DNA of 33,595 nt. It comes from Schoenoplectus triqueter. Lineage: Eukaryota > Streptophyta > Magnoliopsida > Poales > Cyperaceae. Below are positions 21,210 through 32,028 of this stretch, piece after piece (positions within the stretch are counted from its first letter, which is position 1; each line of letters starts with the position of its first letter). Below the pieces are notes generated by a model that saw nothing but the letters and a program-made list of their open reading frames with translations, searched no databases and had not been told where the DNA came from. The stretch spans positions 1 through 33,595 of the forward strand of contig CAXKVV010001634.1 of the NCBI GenBank assembly GCA_964058805.1. Reading direction: 5' to 3'. The translations under genes were made by a program, and so were the position numbers.

Positions 21210-22583
21210 TTTAATACGGTAATATGATAACTGAGATTAATATAATGATTAAGAAAAAATATTTTCACGCGATTAGTATGATTTTACTCAGATTGGAAGT
21301 ATATATCTGCTTTTTGCTTTTTAGATCAATTTATTATATCTTTTTTAGTAGAACACTCCATCAGTACAGTTATTTTAAGAACAAAGCGTTATTTATTTAT
21401 AATGTAACAATTGTGGGATCTGACAGACTTATTATGTTAAGGTCATTATTGCTGGATCCAATCCCATTAGTGTCTTTTACATTTATTTATTTATTGTAAT
21501 TCGAAAGTGGTAAAAAATAATAATAAAAAAAAAGATATGTGATGGTGACGTGCCTTGGTCCTGCTTTGCGCAGTTGAACTTTTTACGATTGCAAAATTAG
21601 GTCACCTTAATATTGCATCTAATGATGGAGTGATACATGGAGCAAAATTCTCCGAAATTGACTTGTAGAATTATTGGTAGAATCTAAGTACAAGTTTGAG
21701 TTTATATTCAAGTTTTTTTAAAAAGATTAATTAAATGAATGAGGTCATAATTATCTATATCATACTATAGTATAAAGCATAACAAATGGATCCATCCATT
21801 TCGTTTCACACAACTTTGAAATGTCTAAAATATCCCTCTCGTACAAGCGATGCAGATTAAAAGCTGGATAAATTTGATGGAGTATATAAATCAGTGCGTG
21901 TTTTTATCTTCTCTCCAATTAATTCATATTTCTCACACATTAATAAAAGATTTTTTTAAATAAAGTTACCCATCAAATAATAAAATTAATCATCAATTAT
22001 TTTTTAACTTTCTATAAAAAATAAACAATCTATTAGACAATTTTGCTCAAAAAATAAAATTGTTATATTTTATAAATTATTTTTATTAAATGATGGATTG
22101 ATTTTAGTTGAAAAAATTAAGGATCATTATAATTAATTTAGTAAAAATGATATGTAAATAAAATATATCATTTAGTATAATAAAATTACTGCATATTGGG
22201 TATAATTTTTTTTAAAAGTAAGAGGGTCCGGCACAAATAGAAGGTTTTCTTACTATTACTATAAATATTAGAAAAAATCTCATCTGATAATAATAGTTGG
22301 CTTAATGTATTTGATGCATAATTCTTCTTAGACCTTCTACTAATGTATGGTAAAAAAATAAATAAAATGAAGAGAATATTTTTTATTAAAATCAGAACCA
22401 TTCATCATTATAAATATTCAATTTTCGTTGTTAATTTAAAAAAAATGAAAAAGCTGAACATTACTATAAGTATTCAGTATAACGCATGTACGCTCTTTAC
22501 AATATAGTGTGGATATAAATATTTTAAGTCTAATATATTTTCATCATCAAAAGAGACAGTCGTTTATATTTTTATACGTATAG
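21210..22583. other. No gene recognised
   Basis: A plus-strand open frame at 21224-21499 (91 codons, hydrophobic, Ile/Leu/Phe-rich) lacks any motif and has the composition of AT-rich noncoding DNA. ATACTATAGTAT at 21762-21773 is a perfect 12-bp palindrome. The rest is plain A+T-rich sequence. Confidence 0.45.
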
Positions 22584-22784
22584 TTAATCATTTGCGGGTC
22601 TCGTTGGAAATAATTCTAGAATCTTCAATGCAGAGAAGTGGTGATCGTCGAGAGGGAATGCTGCTTGTTTAGCTAGAATTTCATAGTCTAATAAATAACA
22701 TGAAAGACAAATTATTACGATATATATACGGCGCTTTAGGAGCTCTTTAATTGTGTGATGTAAAATCATGCAACCAACAGACAT
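22584..22784 (-). other. Short unrecognised open frame, possible gene scrap
   Basis: A 66-codon minus-strand frame starts MSVGCMILHHTIKELLKRR and includes LAKQAAFPLDDHHFSALKIL. Its composition is more protein-like than other frames nearby, with few Asn/Lys/Phe runs, and the DNA is slightly richer in GC. I do not recognise the family. There is no evidence for splice sites or a promoter. It may be a fragment of a captured or decayed gene. Confidence 0.25.
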
Positions 22785-23690
22785 ACCTAAATATAGCCTC
22801 TCAAGTAGGTATAATGGATCAAAATCTGTTGATATTATTGTAGAAGAAAGAGAATCTTATTATTTATTTTAGAAGTATATAAAATAAATTTTAAAAATAG
22901 AAAAATATTTATACATATATTCTTTTATTTATAGATTAATAGTTTGTCAAATTTTATATAATTTCATTAACGTTTGATATTTCATTAAAAAATTATCAAA
23001 TTTAACGATCTTTCAATAATATTTACAATGGTTCTAAATTAACGGTTTTTGATTGACTACCAAATATTAATGAAATTAAATAAAATTCAACAAGCTATCA
23101 ATCAACAAATAAAAGAACAAATCTTAAAAAAAAATCTATTTTTAAATTTTTTTTGTTTTTTTTTAAATAATAACAGGAGCCTCTGCTTCTATAAGAACAA
23201 CATCAGATTTGGAGTCAGGTTTAATAGCGATGAATCAGGCTTCTATTGTCAGCTCGCCTCATGAGAAGGGATTATTTTATGAAAAGGGATTCAATTACCA
23301 TTATTTGGGTGCCACATCGGTGCCATTAAAATTAAATATCAAATAATTATTATTTAGATTCTTAAATAACAAAACTAATTGAAATAATCATTTCGATATT
23401 ATTTATATAAGCATCAAGCGTTAATAAAATCAACGGACCAAATTTTATAATTTAGACACGTAACTTGATGGCTATTCAAATAAAGTTAAATTTTTTTAAT
23501 TTTTCATATACATATAATTGAGATGATATAGTTCACATTTTTAAATTTATACATAAATAAATAGACATCATGGGAACTAAAAAAAATAGTAATTGGATCC
23601 CTTCTCTTATTTTATACCCTTTGTGGTTGTTAAAAAATTATGTTACTGTCATTAATTACTTTTTCTGCGGGTTCGTTTGCCCACCACTAC
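22785..23690. other. AT-rich spacer, no gene seen
   Basis: Contains a 71-codon plus-strand frame (23049-23264) rich in Lys, Asn and Phe with no motif. No repeat boundary was identified. Confidence 0.45.
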
Positions 23691-23698
23691 CGCAATAG

Positions 23699-24093
23699 AA
23701 GGAGTTTCAATGGGTCGGGTCGGGTTCGGATTGAATCATATTATTTTATTATTTTTTTTATCTGATTAAATTCAATTAAATTCAGATCAAAAAATCTTGA
23801 TCCATATCTAACCCAACGGATCACGAATCGACTCAACATGCCCCGTGTAAAATAATAAAATATTTATTAATTATTTTTATATAATTTTAAACAATAAAAT
23901 ATTAATTAATTTATAATTAGTTTATATTTAAGCTTTAATTAGTAAATCATAAAATTACTTCAAAAAATATAATTAATCTGACCCGATTCAATTTGGGTCG
24001 AAAAAATTAAATCCGTACCTAACCCTTTTATCTTAGGGTCATGTCGGGTCGGGTTAAATTCAGATCGGGTCGGATCAATAATTGACACCCCTA
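23699..24093. mobile_element. hAT-type element, 395 bp, with GGGTCGGGT ends
   Basis: The left end AAGGAGTTTCAAT and the inverted right end TAGGGGTGTCAAT match at 10 of 13 positions. The flanking 8-mers CGCAATAG (23691-23698) and CGCTATAG (24094-24101) agree at 7 of 8, consistent with a hAT target duplication. GGGTCGGGTCGGGTT lies just inside the left end and GTCGGGTCGGGTTAAATTCA just inside the right. The core is A+T-rich and noncoding. Confidence 0.8.
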
Positions 24094-24370
24094 CGCTATA
24101 GTCTCCCTGATTTTGATTATTTCAACATTCAGGCAAAACCAAGGTAAGCGTCAGTCAGTGCCCGGGCACCCTCTCAGTTTATTGAAAAATAAACGTCGTA
24201 TGGTAAAAAATATTTTTTTTTAATCTGATCGAACATTCTATATATCTCCCTATCGATCGTTTCTGATTCCGCCCTGCCTGCATTGATATTTCTATCATTA
24301 CGTGCCATGATCATAATTAAAGATCATATCTTGGAATAATCTTCTTGCGTGGATCGGTAAAATGATACTT

Positions 24371-24372
<2 letters not shown>

Positions 24373-24426
<54 letters not shown>
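24373..24426. repeat. (AT)27 microsatellite
   Basis: 54 bp of uninterrupted AT dinucleotides. Confidence 0.97.
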
Positions 24427-24428
<2 letters not shown>

Positions 24429-24839
24429 TAAAATAGATAGAAAGAAGCTTATAGATATAATTTTGAATGTAAACATTATATAGTGCCCGGCATTTTAATT
24501 ATATTTAATTAGTATTGTCTGATAGTTATTTGTATTTTGATGATTTTGATGGATAATTTAATAATATTTAAATTTAAATTTAGAACACAATAATCTATAT
24601 ATTCAAAATTATTTTTTATAATCCTTTTTTAATTAGAAGCTTTTTTAATATATTTGAAATTCTGTTGTAAAGATTATCAAAATAAATGTCGCATGTTTAA
24701 AGAATCTTCTGACGAGCAATTTTTGGACTAAGAGCGGACGGCAGCTCCTTAAAAATTTTCAATGTGTACCATGTTAACAGGATATTTATTAATAAGTACC
24801 CCTCTCTATTATTGTGGAATCGTTTGTATTTTGATCTAT
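24427..24839. other. AT-rich spacer, no gene seen
   Basis: No open frame, motif or repeat boundary recognised. Confidence 0.45.
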
Positions 24840-24944
24840 ATACAAACATATCAAAAAAAATAATTTAAAATTTTTAAAATTTTAATTTATTATTCTCATT
24901 AAATTGTTAAGTAACTTTTTTTATTTTTTTAAAAAATAGGTCAA

Positions 24945-24993
<49 letters not shown>

Positions 24994-25165
24994 TATTTAA
25001 TATTTATGGACTTTTTAATTTAAAATAGTGACTTAAAAACTCAAAATACTCTAAATTTTTATATTCCATAAGGTTTCCATATGAAGAATTTATGAGAACC
25101 ATTAAATTAAAATTTTAAAAACTTTAAACTTTAAAGTATATTTTTTAATGTATTTATATATTATA
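24840..25165. repeat. Inverted-repeat (MITE-like) element, second family member, with (AAT)n loop
   Basis: The left arm around 24845-24905 and the right arm around 25095-25160 are imperfect inverted copies (shared TTTTAAAATTTTAATTTA). The right half is close to 18725-18850, including AAAATAGTG.CTTAAAAA and TTTTTATATTCCA.AAGGTTT. A pure (AAT)n run of about 47 bp at 24945-24991 lies in the left half. Flanking CTCTCTAT words recall the GA/CT ends of the 18.2-kb copy. Confidence 0.7.
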
Positions 25166-25234
25166 AATATTTATGCAATAGTCTATATATATAGAGAGAG
25201 TAAAACTAATATGTTCCTAGGAGCACAGAGATCT

Positions 25235-25462
25235 TCCGTGATTCAAACTTAAAAAATATATCAAATGATCTTCAAATTTTAATTTATCACTCTCATTAAA
25301 TTTTTCATATTAAAATATAGGGAATAAAAATTTGGGGTATTTAGAGTTTTCTAAGTCACTCTTTTTAGTTTTTAAAAATCAATTCTAAAAATAATAATAA
25401 TATATTCAATATTTGTATATTATTTTCAAAAATTAAAAAGAGTGACTTAGATTGTCATCAAT
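25235..25462. repeat. Inverted-repeat element, third, partial family member
   Basis: TTTTAATTTATCACTCTCAT and TCTAAGTCACTCTTTTT match the left arm of the 18.5-kb hairpin. The sequence then folds back only briefly, with AAAAAGAGTGACTTAG at 25435-25450. The rest of the right arm is missing, so this copy is truncated. Confidence 0.65.
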
Positions 25463-25667
25463 TGCTCTACTTTATTTCCTCTTTTTCTTAAATTATTATT
25501 AATTATGAATTTTAATTTTTATTAAATTTTGAATGTCAACTTTTCTCTCAATTTTACATTTATTTTGCATTAATTATTTATTCATGATTAAAATTTATAT
25601 TAATTACTAAATTATCTTTATTTTTGTTTTATTTCTTTTCACATGAATTTTTATATTTTTAAAAAGA

Positions 25668-26790
25668 TATCATCATAGAAACATACGGGCAACATACAGC
25701 TTTCTTTGTGCTTCTTCTAAATTATTTGTACTTTTGTATGTTTTTCATCACTCATGTTATGATGTAAACGTTTATAACATCATTTCTTCTCATTAATAGC
25801 CTTTTGTACATCATCATTTCACCACTAAGTGTCTTTAGGTTCAGTTTATTTCCTCTAGTTACTCCAAACACCTCTATAGCCACCTATCAAATGTGAGTTG
25901 TCATATCCTTCCACATATTATCCGCATCATCACCTTCGTTCCATAATTCTTCTACAATAATTTTATTCTTAAACACCTGGGAAATATCCCCTTTGAGCTT
26001 CCACCACCTTGTTCTCATTATTTTCATGTCTCTATCTCGGCGAACGTATACCTAAAAATAAAATAGTCACTAAAAGTTTGTGTTGTATGACAATACACTC
26101 GCCGGGTATAACCTTATAATCCATACAGTTTGGTCTCTCCTCCCTTCTAGTCAGGACAAAATCAATCTGGCTCGTGTGCTGCCACTGCTAAAAGTAATTA
26201 AATGCAATTTTTTTTCTAAATAAGGTGCTCGCTACCATGAGGTCGTAAGCTATAACAAAATTTAAGATGTCTTCTCCCTCTTGATTTTATTCGTCATATT
26301 CAAAACCCTCATGTACCCTCTCAAACCCCCCATCTAACTATGCCAACATGATCATTAAGATCTACTCCAATAAAGAGTTTTTCACTGTTAGACACTCCTC
26401 TAACTATGTCGTCTAAGTCTTCCCAAAATTGTCTCTTGACATCATCGCTCAAACCTACTTGTAAGGTATATGCACTGATGACGTTCAAAACCAAATCTCC
26501 AAAAACTAATTTGATCATGATGATCATGTCCCCTTATCTCCTAACTACGACAACTTCATTCTTGAGGCTCTTATCAATTAAGATGCTTACACCATTTTTA
26601 GTTCATTTTTTCCTATGTACCACAACTTGAAGCATGTATTCTCCATCTCCTTAGCCTTATGACATGTCCATTTAGTCTCCTGAATACATAAAATATTAAC
26701 GCATCTTCTAATCACGGTATCAACTAACTATCTTAGTTTATCTGTTAAAGACCTTACATTCCAACAACACCTAAAGGAATCCTACTTTCC
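25668..26790 (-). pseudogene. RTE-type LINE fragment: endonuclease domain and linker
   Basis: The minus-strand translation, across frameshifts and stops, begins WNVRSLTDKLR, then NILCIQETKW (about 26690), ASLLIDKSLKNEVVVVRR (about 26570), ISAYTLQVGLSDDVKRQFWE, SEKLFIGVDLNDHVG (about 26350), DFVLTRREERPNCMDYKVIP (about 26115-26175) and RRSTKKAV near 25700. This is the order of the APE-like endonuclease of plant RTE LINEs followed by the linker before the reverse transcriptase. The QETKW glutamate and the D-x-N of the active site are visible; the usual GGDLNGHVG is GVDLNDHVG. No RT follows. The fragment is dead and truncated at both ends. The same RTE family is often annotated as craniofacial development protein 2-like. 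Confidence 0.9.
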
Positions 26791-27026
26791 CTGACCATCA
26801 TAATGATATTTTATGTTAATTTTAAAAAATGAGATCTCAACAAATTTAATTAAATAATAAATAATTTGTTACAATATATCATTGAAAAAAGAAGGTTTAA
26901 GTTTAAACTATAATTTATTTTATTTTTATTATTGGTTTAGACTAGTTTAAGTAATTCGTGGCTTTTCTATTTGTAAACTATCGTTTGTATAAAATTCGAC
27001 GTATGAATATATAACAGCATCAATAT

Positions 27027-27333
27027 TAGAGGTGGCAATCGGGCGGGTCGGGTTGGGTTCGGGTTCGAGTCAGGCGGGTCGAGTCAGTTTGACTTTCTGA
27101 AAGAAATCGGGTCGGGCCGGGTCGGGTCGGGTCGGGTCAATTTACATGTTGCATTTTTTCAGATCGTTGTTAGATTTCGATTGGATTGAAGGTCATTTGA
27201 TCTCGGGTCGGGTCGGGTCGGGTCGGGTCAGGTTCGGATCGGATCGGGTCAGTTTGACTTTCTTAAAAAATCGGGTCGGGTCGGGTTCGGGTCGGGCGGG
27301 TTTGTCGGGTCGGGTCAGGTTCTGCCACCTCTA
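27027..27333. mobile_element. hAT-type MITE, 307 bp, with perfect 8-bp target duplication
   Basis: The element starts TAGAGGTGGCA and ends TGCCACCTCTA, an 11-bp perfect inverted repeat. ATCAATAT flanks it on both sides (27019-27026 and 27334-27341). GGGTCGGG-type words fill the body, all in the same orientation. The block CAGTTTGACTTTCT is present twice, followed by A-rich DNA and TCGGGTCGGG. No protein is encoded: the 62-codon frame at 27146-27334 is repeat-derived. The intact duplication suggests one of the younger insertions here. Confidence 0.95.
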
Positions 27334-27470
27334 ATCAATATTTTTTGGAAAATTTTATATAATATTATATATTTATAAAAAAAATATGTCTCTAGAGAGC
27401 TGATAAGTGACACTGACACCTACGTAGCATCAAAAACTATAGCTCTGAGCAAGAGTAATGAGTAAATATA

Positions 27471-27939
27471 GGGGTGTGCAAACTATCGGTTTGATTTAAA
27501 GCGAAATAATTAAATGTATCTAAAATTTTTTATTTTATTATATTATAAATCGAACTAAATTTTTAAAAATATCAATCAAATAAATCGAAAACCAAAATTA
27601 CATTATTTAAAGAGGAATAAAAATATCAAAAATTATTAAAATTGATAGAAAAAATAAATAGGTTGAAAGATAAAAGAAATAACTAAATTAATACTTATAG
27701 AAAATAAATATGTTAATATTATTGTTGAAATAATTTTTATTTATATTAAATAAAATAAAATTATTTGATAAATTTTAGACTATTCGGTTTATTTGATTTA
27801 GAAAAATTAAAATCGAACCAAAGAATAAAAATCGAATTAGCTAAAATTTTCAACCGAACTGAAATTTTTAAACCAAAAACTGAATCAAATAATCTAAAAT
27901 TTAACATTTCAGTTCAAAACTGATTCATTTGCACACCCT
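27471..27939. mobile_element. hAT-like element, about 470 bp
   Basis: The left end reads AGGGGTGTGCAAAC and the inverted right end AAGGGTGTGCAAATGA. The 8-mers TAAATATA (27463-27470) and TAAATACA (27940-27947) match at 7 of 8 and could be the target duplication, though they overlap the first base of the canonical terminus. The body repeats words such as ATCGAAC and CGGTTT in both orientations. There is no transposase. Confidence 0.75.
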
Positions 27940-28139
27940 TAAATACAGATGGTCGCAGGCAGCTTTCATTGTCACCACATGGCATATTTGGGTTGTGAGC
28001 GATCAGTGCACATATCAGGGCAATAGTACGCCAGCCGTAGACTGCAGTGCTCGTTGATAGGATTATCGGCTGTGTGTGTTTGCAAATTGCAATGTAATTA
28101 AAAATGTTTACACAATACTTAATTTATGGTCTTATCTTT

Positions 28140-28560
28140 AGGGCTGTTAATTGCACATTTTTGACCGTTTATCTGACTCGTATCAAATCTGATAAGACGG
28201 ATATGAATAAAATTTTATTTTCATTAGGTCATTAGATTTAGATTTGGATAAGAAAAAATATTTGTTAACTTATCGAGTATAGATATGAATAAGGGGTTTT
28301 CGTCATCCGTTATCCATTATCCATTGGATAAATTATATATAAATATATATATATAAATATAATTATTTTATATTTTTAATATATATATATATTAGTATAT
28401 TTATTTATCTAAATCATATAATTTTTTTCATTGAATTATTTATTTTTACCCGTTTATTACCCAAAATTTTTAATGGATAAAAATAAATATGAATAATTTT
28501 TTTTAATCGATACAAATAAAATAAAAAATATATATTTTTAATAAATATGAGTATAAACAT
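28140..28560. mobile_element. Decayed hAT-like element remnant
   Basis: It starts with TTAGGGCTGTTAATTGCAC, a hAT-like terminus, and contains GGATATGAATA and TTATCCATTATCCATTGGAT words like the element at 11668-12148. The right end is not recognisable and merges with the gene remnant that starts near 28572. An AT microsatellite lies in the middle (28330-28400). Confidence 0.4.
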
Positions 28561-28571
28561 ATTTTTCATCT

Positions 28572-28944
28572 GCACCGATGGATCATGTACCACAGTACGG
28601 CCAGTAGTGAGATCCGCAGTACGGCCGACAGTACGATCCGCCCCAGTATGGTTTTCTTTCCGGGCCTGGAGAGTCATCGCATATTCAGGATGATGTTGTA
28701 GAGCATGCACAGACATGAGATTTCACTTGCTTATGGTCGGGAGCAGGGTGACATTCATTCAGCACCTCGATATACACCTGGCATTGTTAGTTGTTTGTTC
28801 TACAACTTAGTCAATATTAATTATTAAAAAAAATAAAATCAACTCACTAATATACCATCTTTATTTTTGCAGACATGTCCGAGAGCACGCCGATATGTTA
28901 GGCGTCGTCAGGATAGTTTCTATGTTGTTTGTTTTTTCACTTGA
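28572..28944 (+). pseudogene. 3' end of a second gene of the MULE block, with a predicted intron
   Basis: A plus-strand reading with stops gives APMDHVPQYGQ, DPQYGRQYDPPQYGFLSGPG, ESSHIQDDVVEHAQT and, after a frame change, YGREQGDIHSAPRYTPGI. A GT donor (GTTAGT, 28786) and a TTTTTGCAG acceptor (ending 28872) would join this in frame to a basic tail, TCPRARRYVRRRQDSF, ending at a TGA at 28942. The low-complexity, proline/Gln/Tyr-rich tail with an Arg-rich end resembles the C-termini of plant mobile domain (MAIN-like) proteins often carried with MULEs, but I see no PMD core here. The 5' part is missing or displaced by the hAT-like remnant. It converges on the transposase. Confidence 0.35.
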
Positions 28945-28946
28945 TG

Positions 28947-29200
28947 TATTATTTTATTATGGACATTGTTTTTTTATTGTTGTATTATTTTATTATGGAT
29001 ATTATTTTTTTATTATTGTATTATTTTATTATGGAGTTTCTATATTATTTTTTTATTATTGTATTAATCTTTTATTGTTGTTATATTTTATTATAGAGTT
29101 TCTGCTTAAATACAACATACATCATACATCATTTTTTTACTTAAATACAACATACATCATTTTTTTCTGCTTAAATATAACATACATCTAGTACAAAAAA
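28947..29200. repeat. Two short tandem arrays between the convergent genes
   Basis: The word TATTATTTTATTATGGA starts at 28947, 28983 and 29019 (36-bp period), with a weaker copy before 29100. From 29105 the word CTTAAATA..ACATACATCAT repeats about every 30-35 bp. A plus-strand open frame over this DNA (28895-29191) is composition-driven. Confidence 0.8.
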
Positions 29201-29307
29201 ATAAAACATACATCATTTTTTCTCCATGCGAAAAAATTTAAGATTCTGCCTCCAAAATTATTTCCTCTAGCACCCCCTAGTTGAAGCATTGACAGCTTAT
29301 CTTTCTT

Positions 29308-29605
29308 GATCATGACTAGTTGAGAATCTCATTTATTACAAGGCATCTCGAGAAGTTTGGGTTATTCTGTTGTTATCTCTTGGATCATAACTAGTTGAGT
29401 GTCTCACTGATTGCAAGATATCTCGAGAAGTTTGGGTTATTCTGTTGTTATCTCTTTGATCATAACTAGTTGAGTGTCTCACTGATTGCAATGCATCTCA
29501 AGAAGTTTGAGTTATTCTATTGGTATCTCTTGGATCATAACTAGTGAGTGTCTCGATGATTGCAAAGTATTTTGAGAATTTTGGGTTCTTCTGTTTGTTG
29601 TGGGA
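29308..29605 (-). repeat. 75-bp tandem repeat coding for a 25-residue unit in the transposase tail
   Basis: GATCATAAC-type words start at 29308, 29383, 29458 and 29533, exactly 75 bp apart. On the minus strand the unit encodes TSYDPRDNNRITQTSRD followed by xLQSVRHS. The period is a multiple of three, so it expanded while coding. One copy has lost a T near 29543 (ACTAGTGAGTG), shifting the frame, and another has a stop (TCTTGA). Confidence 0.92.
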
Positions 29606-30940
29606 CTTGAATGTCTACTCCTATGCCGTCCTGATTGTAATGTATCCATTGAAAGTGGGTCATGACTAATTTCATCTCTTCGAGATGACCCACCTTCAGA
29701 AGACTGTATATTTCTCGTTCTACCTTGACCCTGTATCCTACCCTCCATCTCATCTATTACCATTCGACGTCTAACATTCGCACGTCGGCCATTTTTTATC
29801 AGTTCTTTATCTGATATTATAGTTTCTCTAAGATATGGCGGTCAAACTTGTTGATCACCGTAATAATAAAATTGACCAGACAAAGTATTCAGTAGGTGAG
29901 CTGTATTGTATCGTTCATCTATGAAACCGTACACATCAAAGTTTCTATGTTGGCATACAGCAATCACGTGAGAGCAGGGTATCCCTGTCAGTTGAGATTT
30001 TTGACAATCACACGTGCAGTATAGTTCCGACAATTGTGGGTCATCCCGAGTGTGTCGTTCATTCAAAATTATAACAGTGTACTTGAATGGTCCATACCCT
30101 CCACTCTCGATCATCTCACTAAGCACATGAACCTCATATTCTCCTCGAGCAGTTCCGAGTGGAATTACGTTCATACGGGCTGTAATTATTGAGAAAAATA
30201 CAAAAGGTATCACGATATGTTCATAATTTTATAAAATATAGTACAATAATATCAACACGAATCTGCTTTGTCGTCACGTTTTGTCAAGATGTCATCAATT
30301 TTTTTGGGTCATTACTTGCATGCTCTATGCAGGTTCAATGCTTTCATTTCCATCTTATCGAACCATTTAGCACATTTATACCATGTTCCCTCCATAATTG
30401 CTGCAACCGGTAAAGTTCCTTCAACTCTGAAGACGCTATTCAGAGCTTCCGAACCATTACTGGTCATTATACCCCATCGATGTCCTCCATCATAAGTTTG
30501 TGCCACGAAGTAAAATTAGGAGGTTCTTTACCATCATTTTCTAATCTTCTGCCCACTTTTTTTAAAAAATCATAAGTTTTTCTATTTGATTTCCTCAAAA
30601 TTCATCATCTCTCTACGAAACGATGCGGTTTCTTTTTGTTCGCTAGTCTTTTTCGGAAATCATCTCTGAGATTATCTTCTTTCTTTCCAGTTTTTCCGGC
30701 TTCCTTATATAAATTATCTGCGACTTGTTGCATGCAATACCGGTGTACCGCCTCTCCATATTGTACAGACCATCACAAATGCGTTCGCTCAAAAACTCTC
30801 TTTATTCCCCTATGACGGTCGAATATAACACATATTTTTATATTATATTGGATCACTTCATTACAGACTCATCGCATGAATCAACCTCAATTATCCACAT
30901 TCTCTGCATTGACGATTTCAAATGCTAGAGGAATGATAAG

Positions 30941-31005
30941 AATCCAGCATCAATGGTTATAACGGCCCAATAAGAATCCAGCGTCAATGGTTATAACGGG
31001 ACTTA
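30941..31005. repeat. 34-bp duplication at the first catalytic Asp of the transposase
   Basis: AATCCAGC(A/G)TCAATGGTTA occurs at 30941 and again at 30975. The unit carries the VITIDA motif, so the first catalytic aspartate codon is present twice. Because 34 is not a multiple of three, the duplication itself shifts the reading frame. Confidence 0.9.
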
Positions 31006-32028
31006 AATGTTTAAACACTACAATACACGGTCCATAAGCCCAAACTATGAATTTAAACATTTTTACATTATTATCCGAAGTATCAAACATCAATATTTTA
31101 AATTTTGTACCTGGAGTAGTCCGAGCAATCGCCTCCAATATTTGTGAAAGCAATGTAAATAATTCTTCTCAAGTGCCAAATAATTGTTCAATTGCTCTTT
31201 CTCGACCACGCCAAAGTTTACCGTATATTGGTGCCGCACTGGGATATTCTATTTCTATAATCATACTGATTTGTTGAACTGTTAGAGAGAGATTCTTCTT
31301 TAAATGTTGTTGAACACATACTGTAATCAAATTAGATGTGAGTTATAAGTATTTGCGATCTCCTGGTGGTCTTCTACAGTTGTGGGCGTTTTTATTTGTG
31401 ATGATCCTCCATGTGGTCGAGTCATCTTCAGGTCTAGCGTATAATCTCCAAGGACAACTCATTTCTTTGCATTTCATAATAAGTCGTATTTTATAATTTT
31501 TTTATACCCAACATTGAACATTTTTTCCTAACACTCCAATCACAAATTATCCAATTTAAAGCCGATTTAGAAGCAAATATTTTATTTTCAGCTAACTCAT
31601 CATCGAGTCCTAAGAGATATTCATTCGCTCCTAAACGGTCAAATATTTCAAAATTATTTAACGTTTCTACGAGATGGTGTCTCTCAGTTCGTCCGGTAAC
31701 GAACAATGTGATATCGCATCGCTGAATTTCTTCATGTTCAGATTCATCGATTGAAAAATTCGACTGCTCAGTGTAATCCTCTCATGTTTCTTCTTCATTT
31801 GAATAATACGAACCAACATCATCTTCCTCATCCTAATCATCGTGATCATTACTTAATTTCATTATCGTTGGATCAACACTACTTCTATCATCAATATTAT
31901 CAGCTAAATTATAGCCAAACATAGTACTACTACTACCACCAAAAAAATATATAGTTGCACCGCTGGGTTTGGTTGTTGATAAATTATATTGTTACTGTAA
32001 ATAGCTAGATACGGATATAAATTGGTTT

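Noticed and set aside
26406..26630. Plus-strand frame of 74 codons
   Set aside because: Antisense to the clearly recognisable RTE endonuclease.
27146..27334. 62-codon frame ending in GRVGSG-like repeats
   Set aside because: Lies entirely inside the 307-bp hAT MITE and reflects its GGGTC repeats.
28414..28716. Minus-strand frame of 100 codons (MSVHALQHHPEYAM...)
   Set aside because: Antisense to the spliced plus-strand remnant at 28572-28785, then runs into A+T-rich hAT-like DNA.
28895..29191. Hydrophobic 98-codon plus-strand frame
   Set aside because: Produced by 36-bp and 30-35-bp tandem arrays of T-rich DNA; it looks like membrane segments only because of composition.
29308..29605. Regularly spaced repeats as a CRISPR array
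   Set aside because: The 75-bp units are contiguous with no unique spacers, lie in a coding tail, and the context is a plant genome.
30189..31277. Several plus-strand frames of 67-76 codons (30189, 30268, 30725, 31047)
   Set aside because: All are antisense to the MULE transposase, whose minus-strand motifs are unmistakable.
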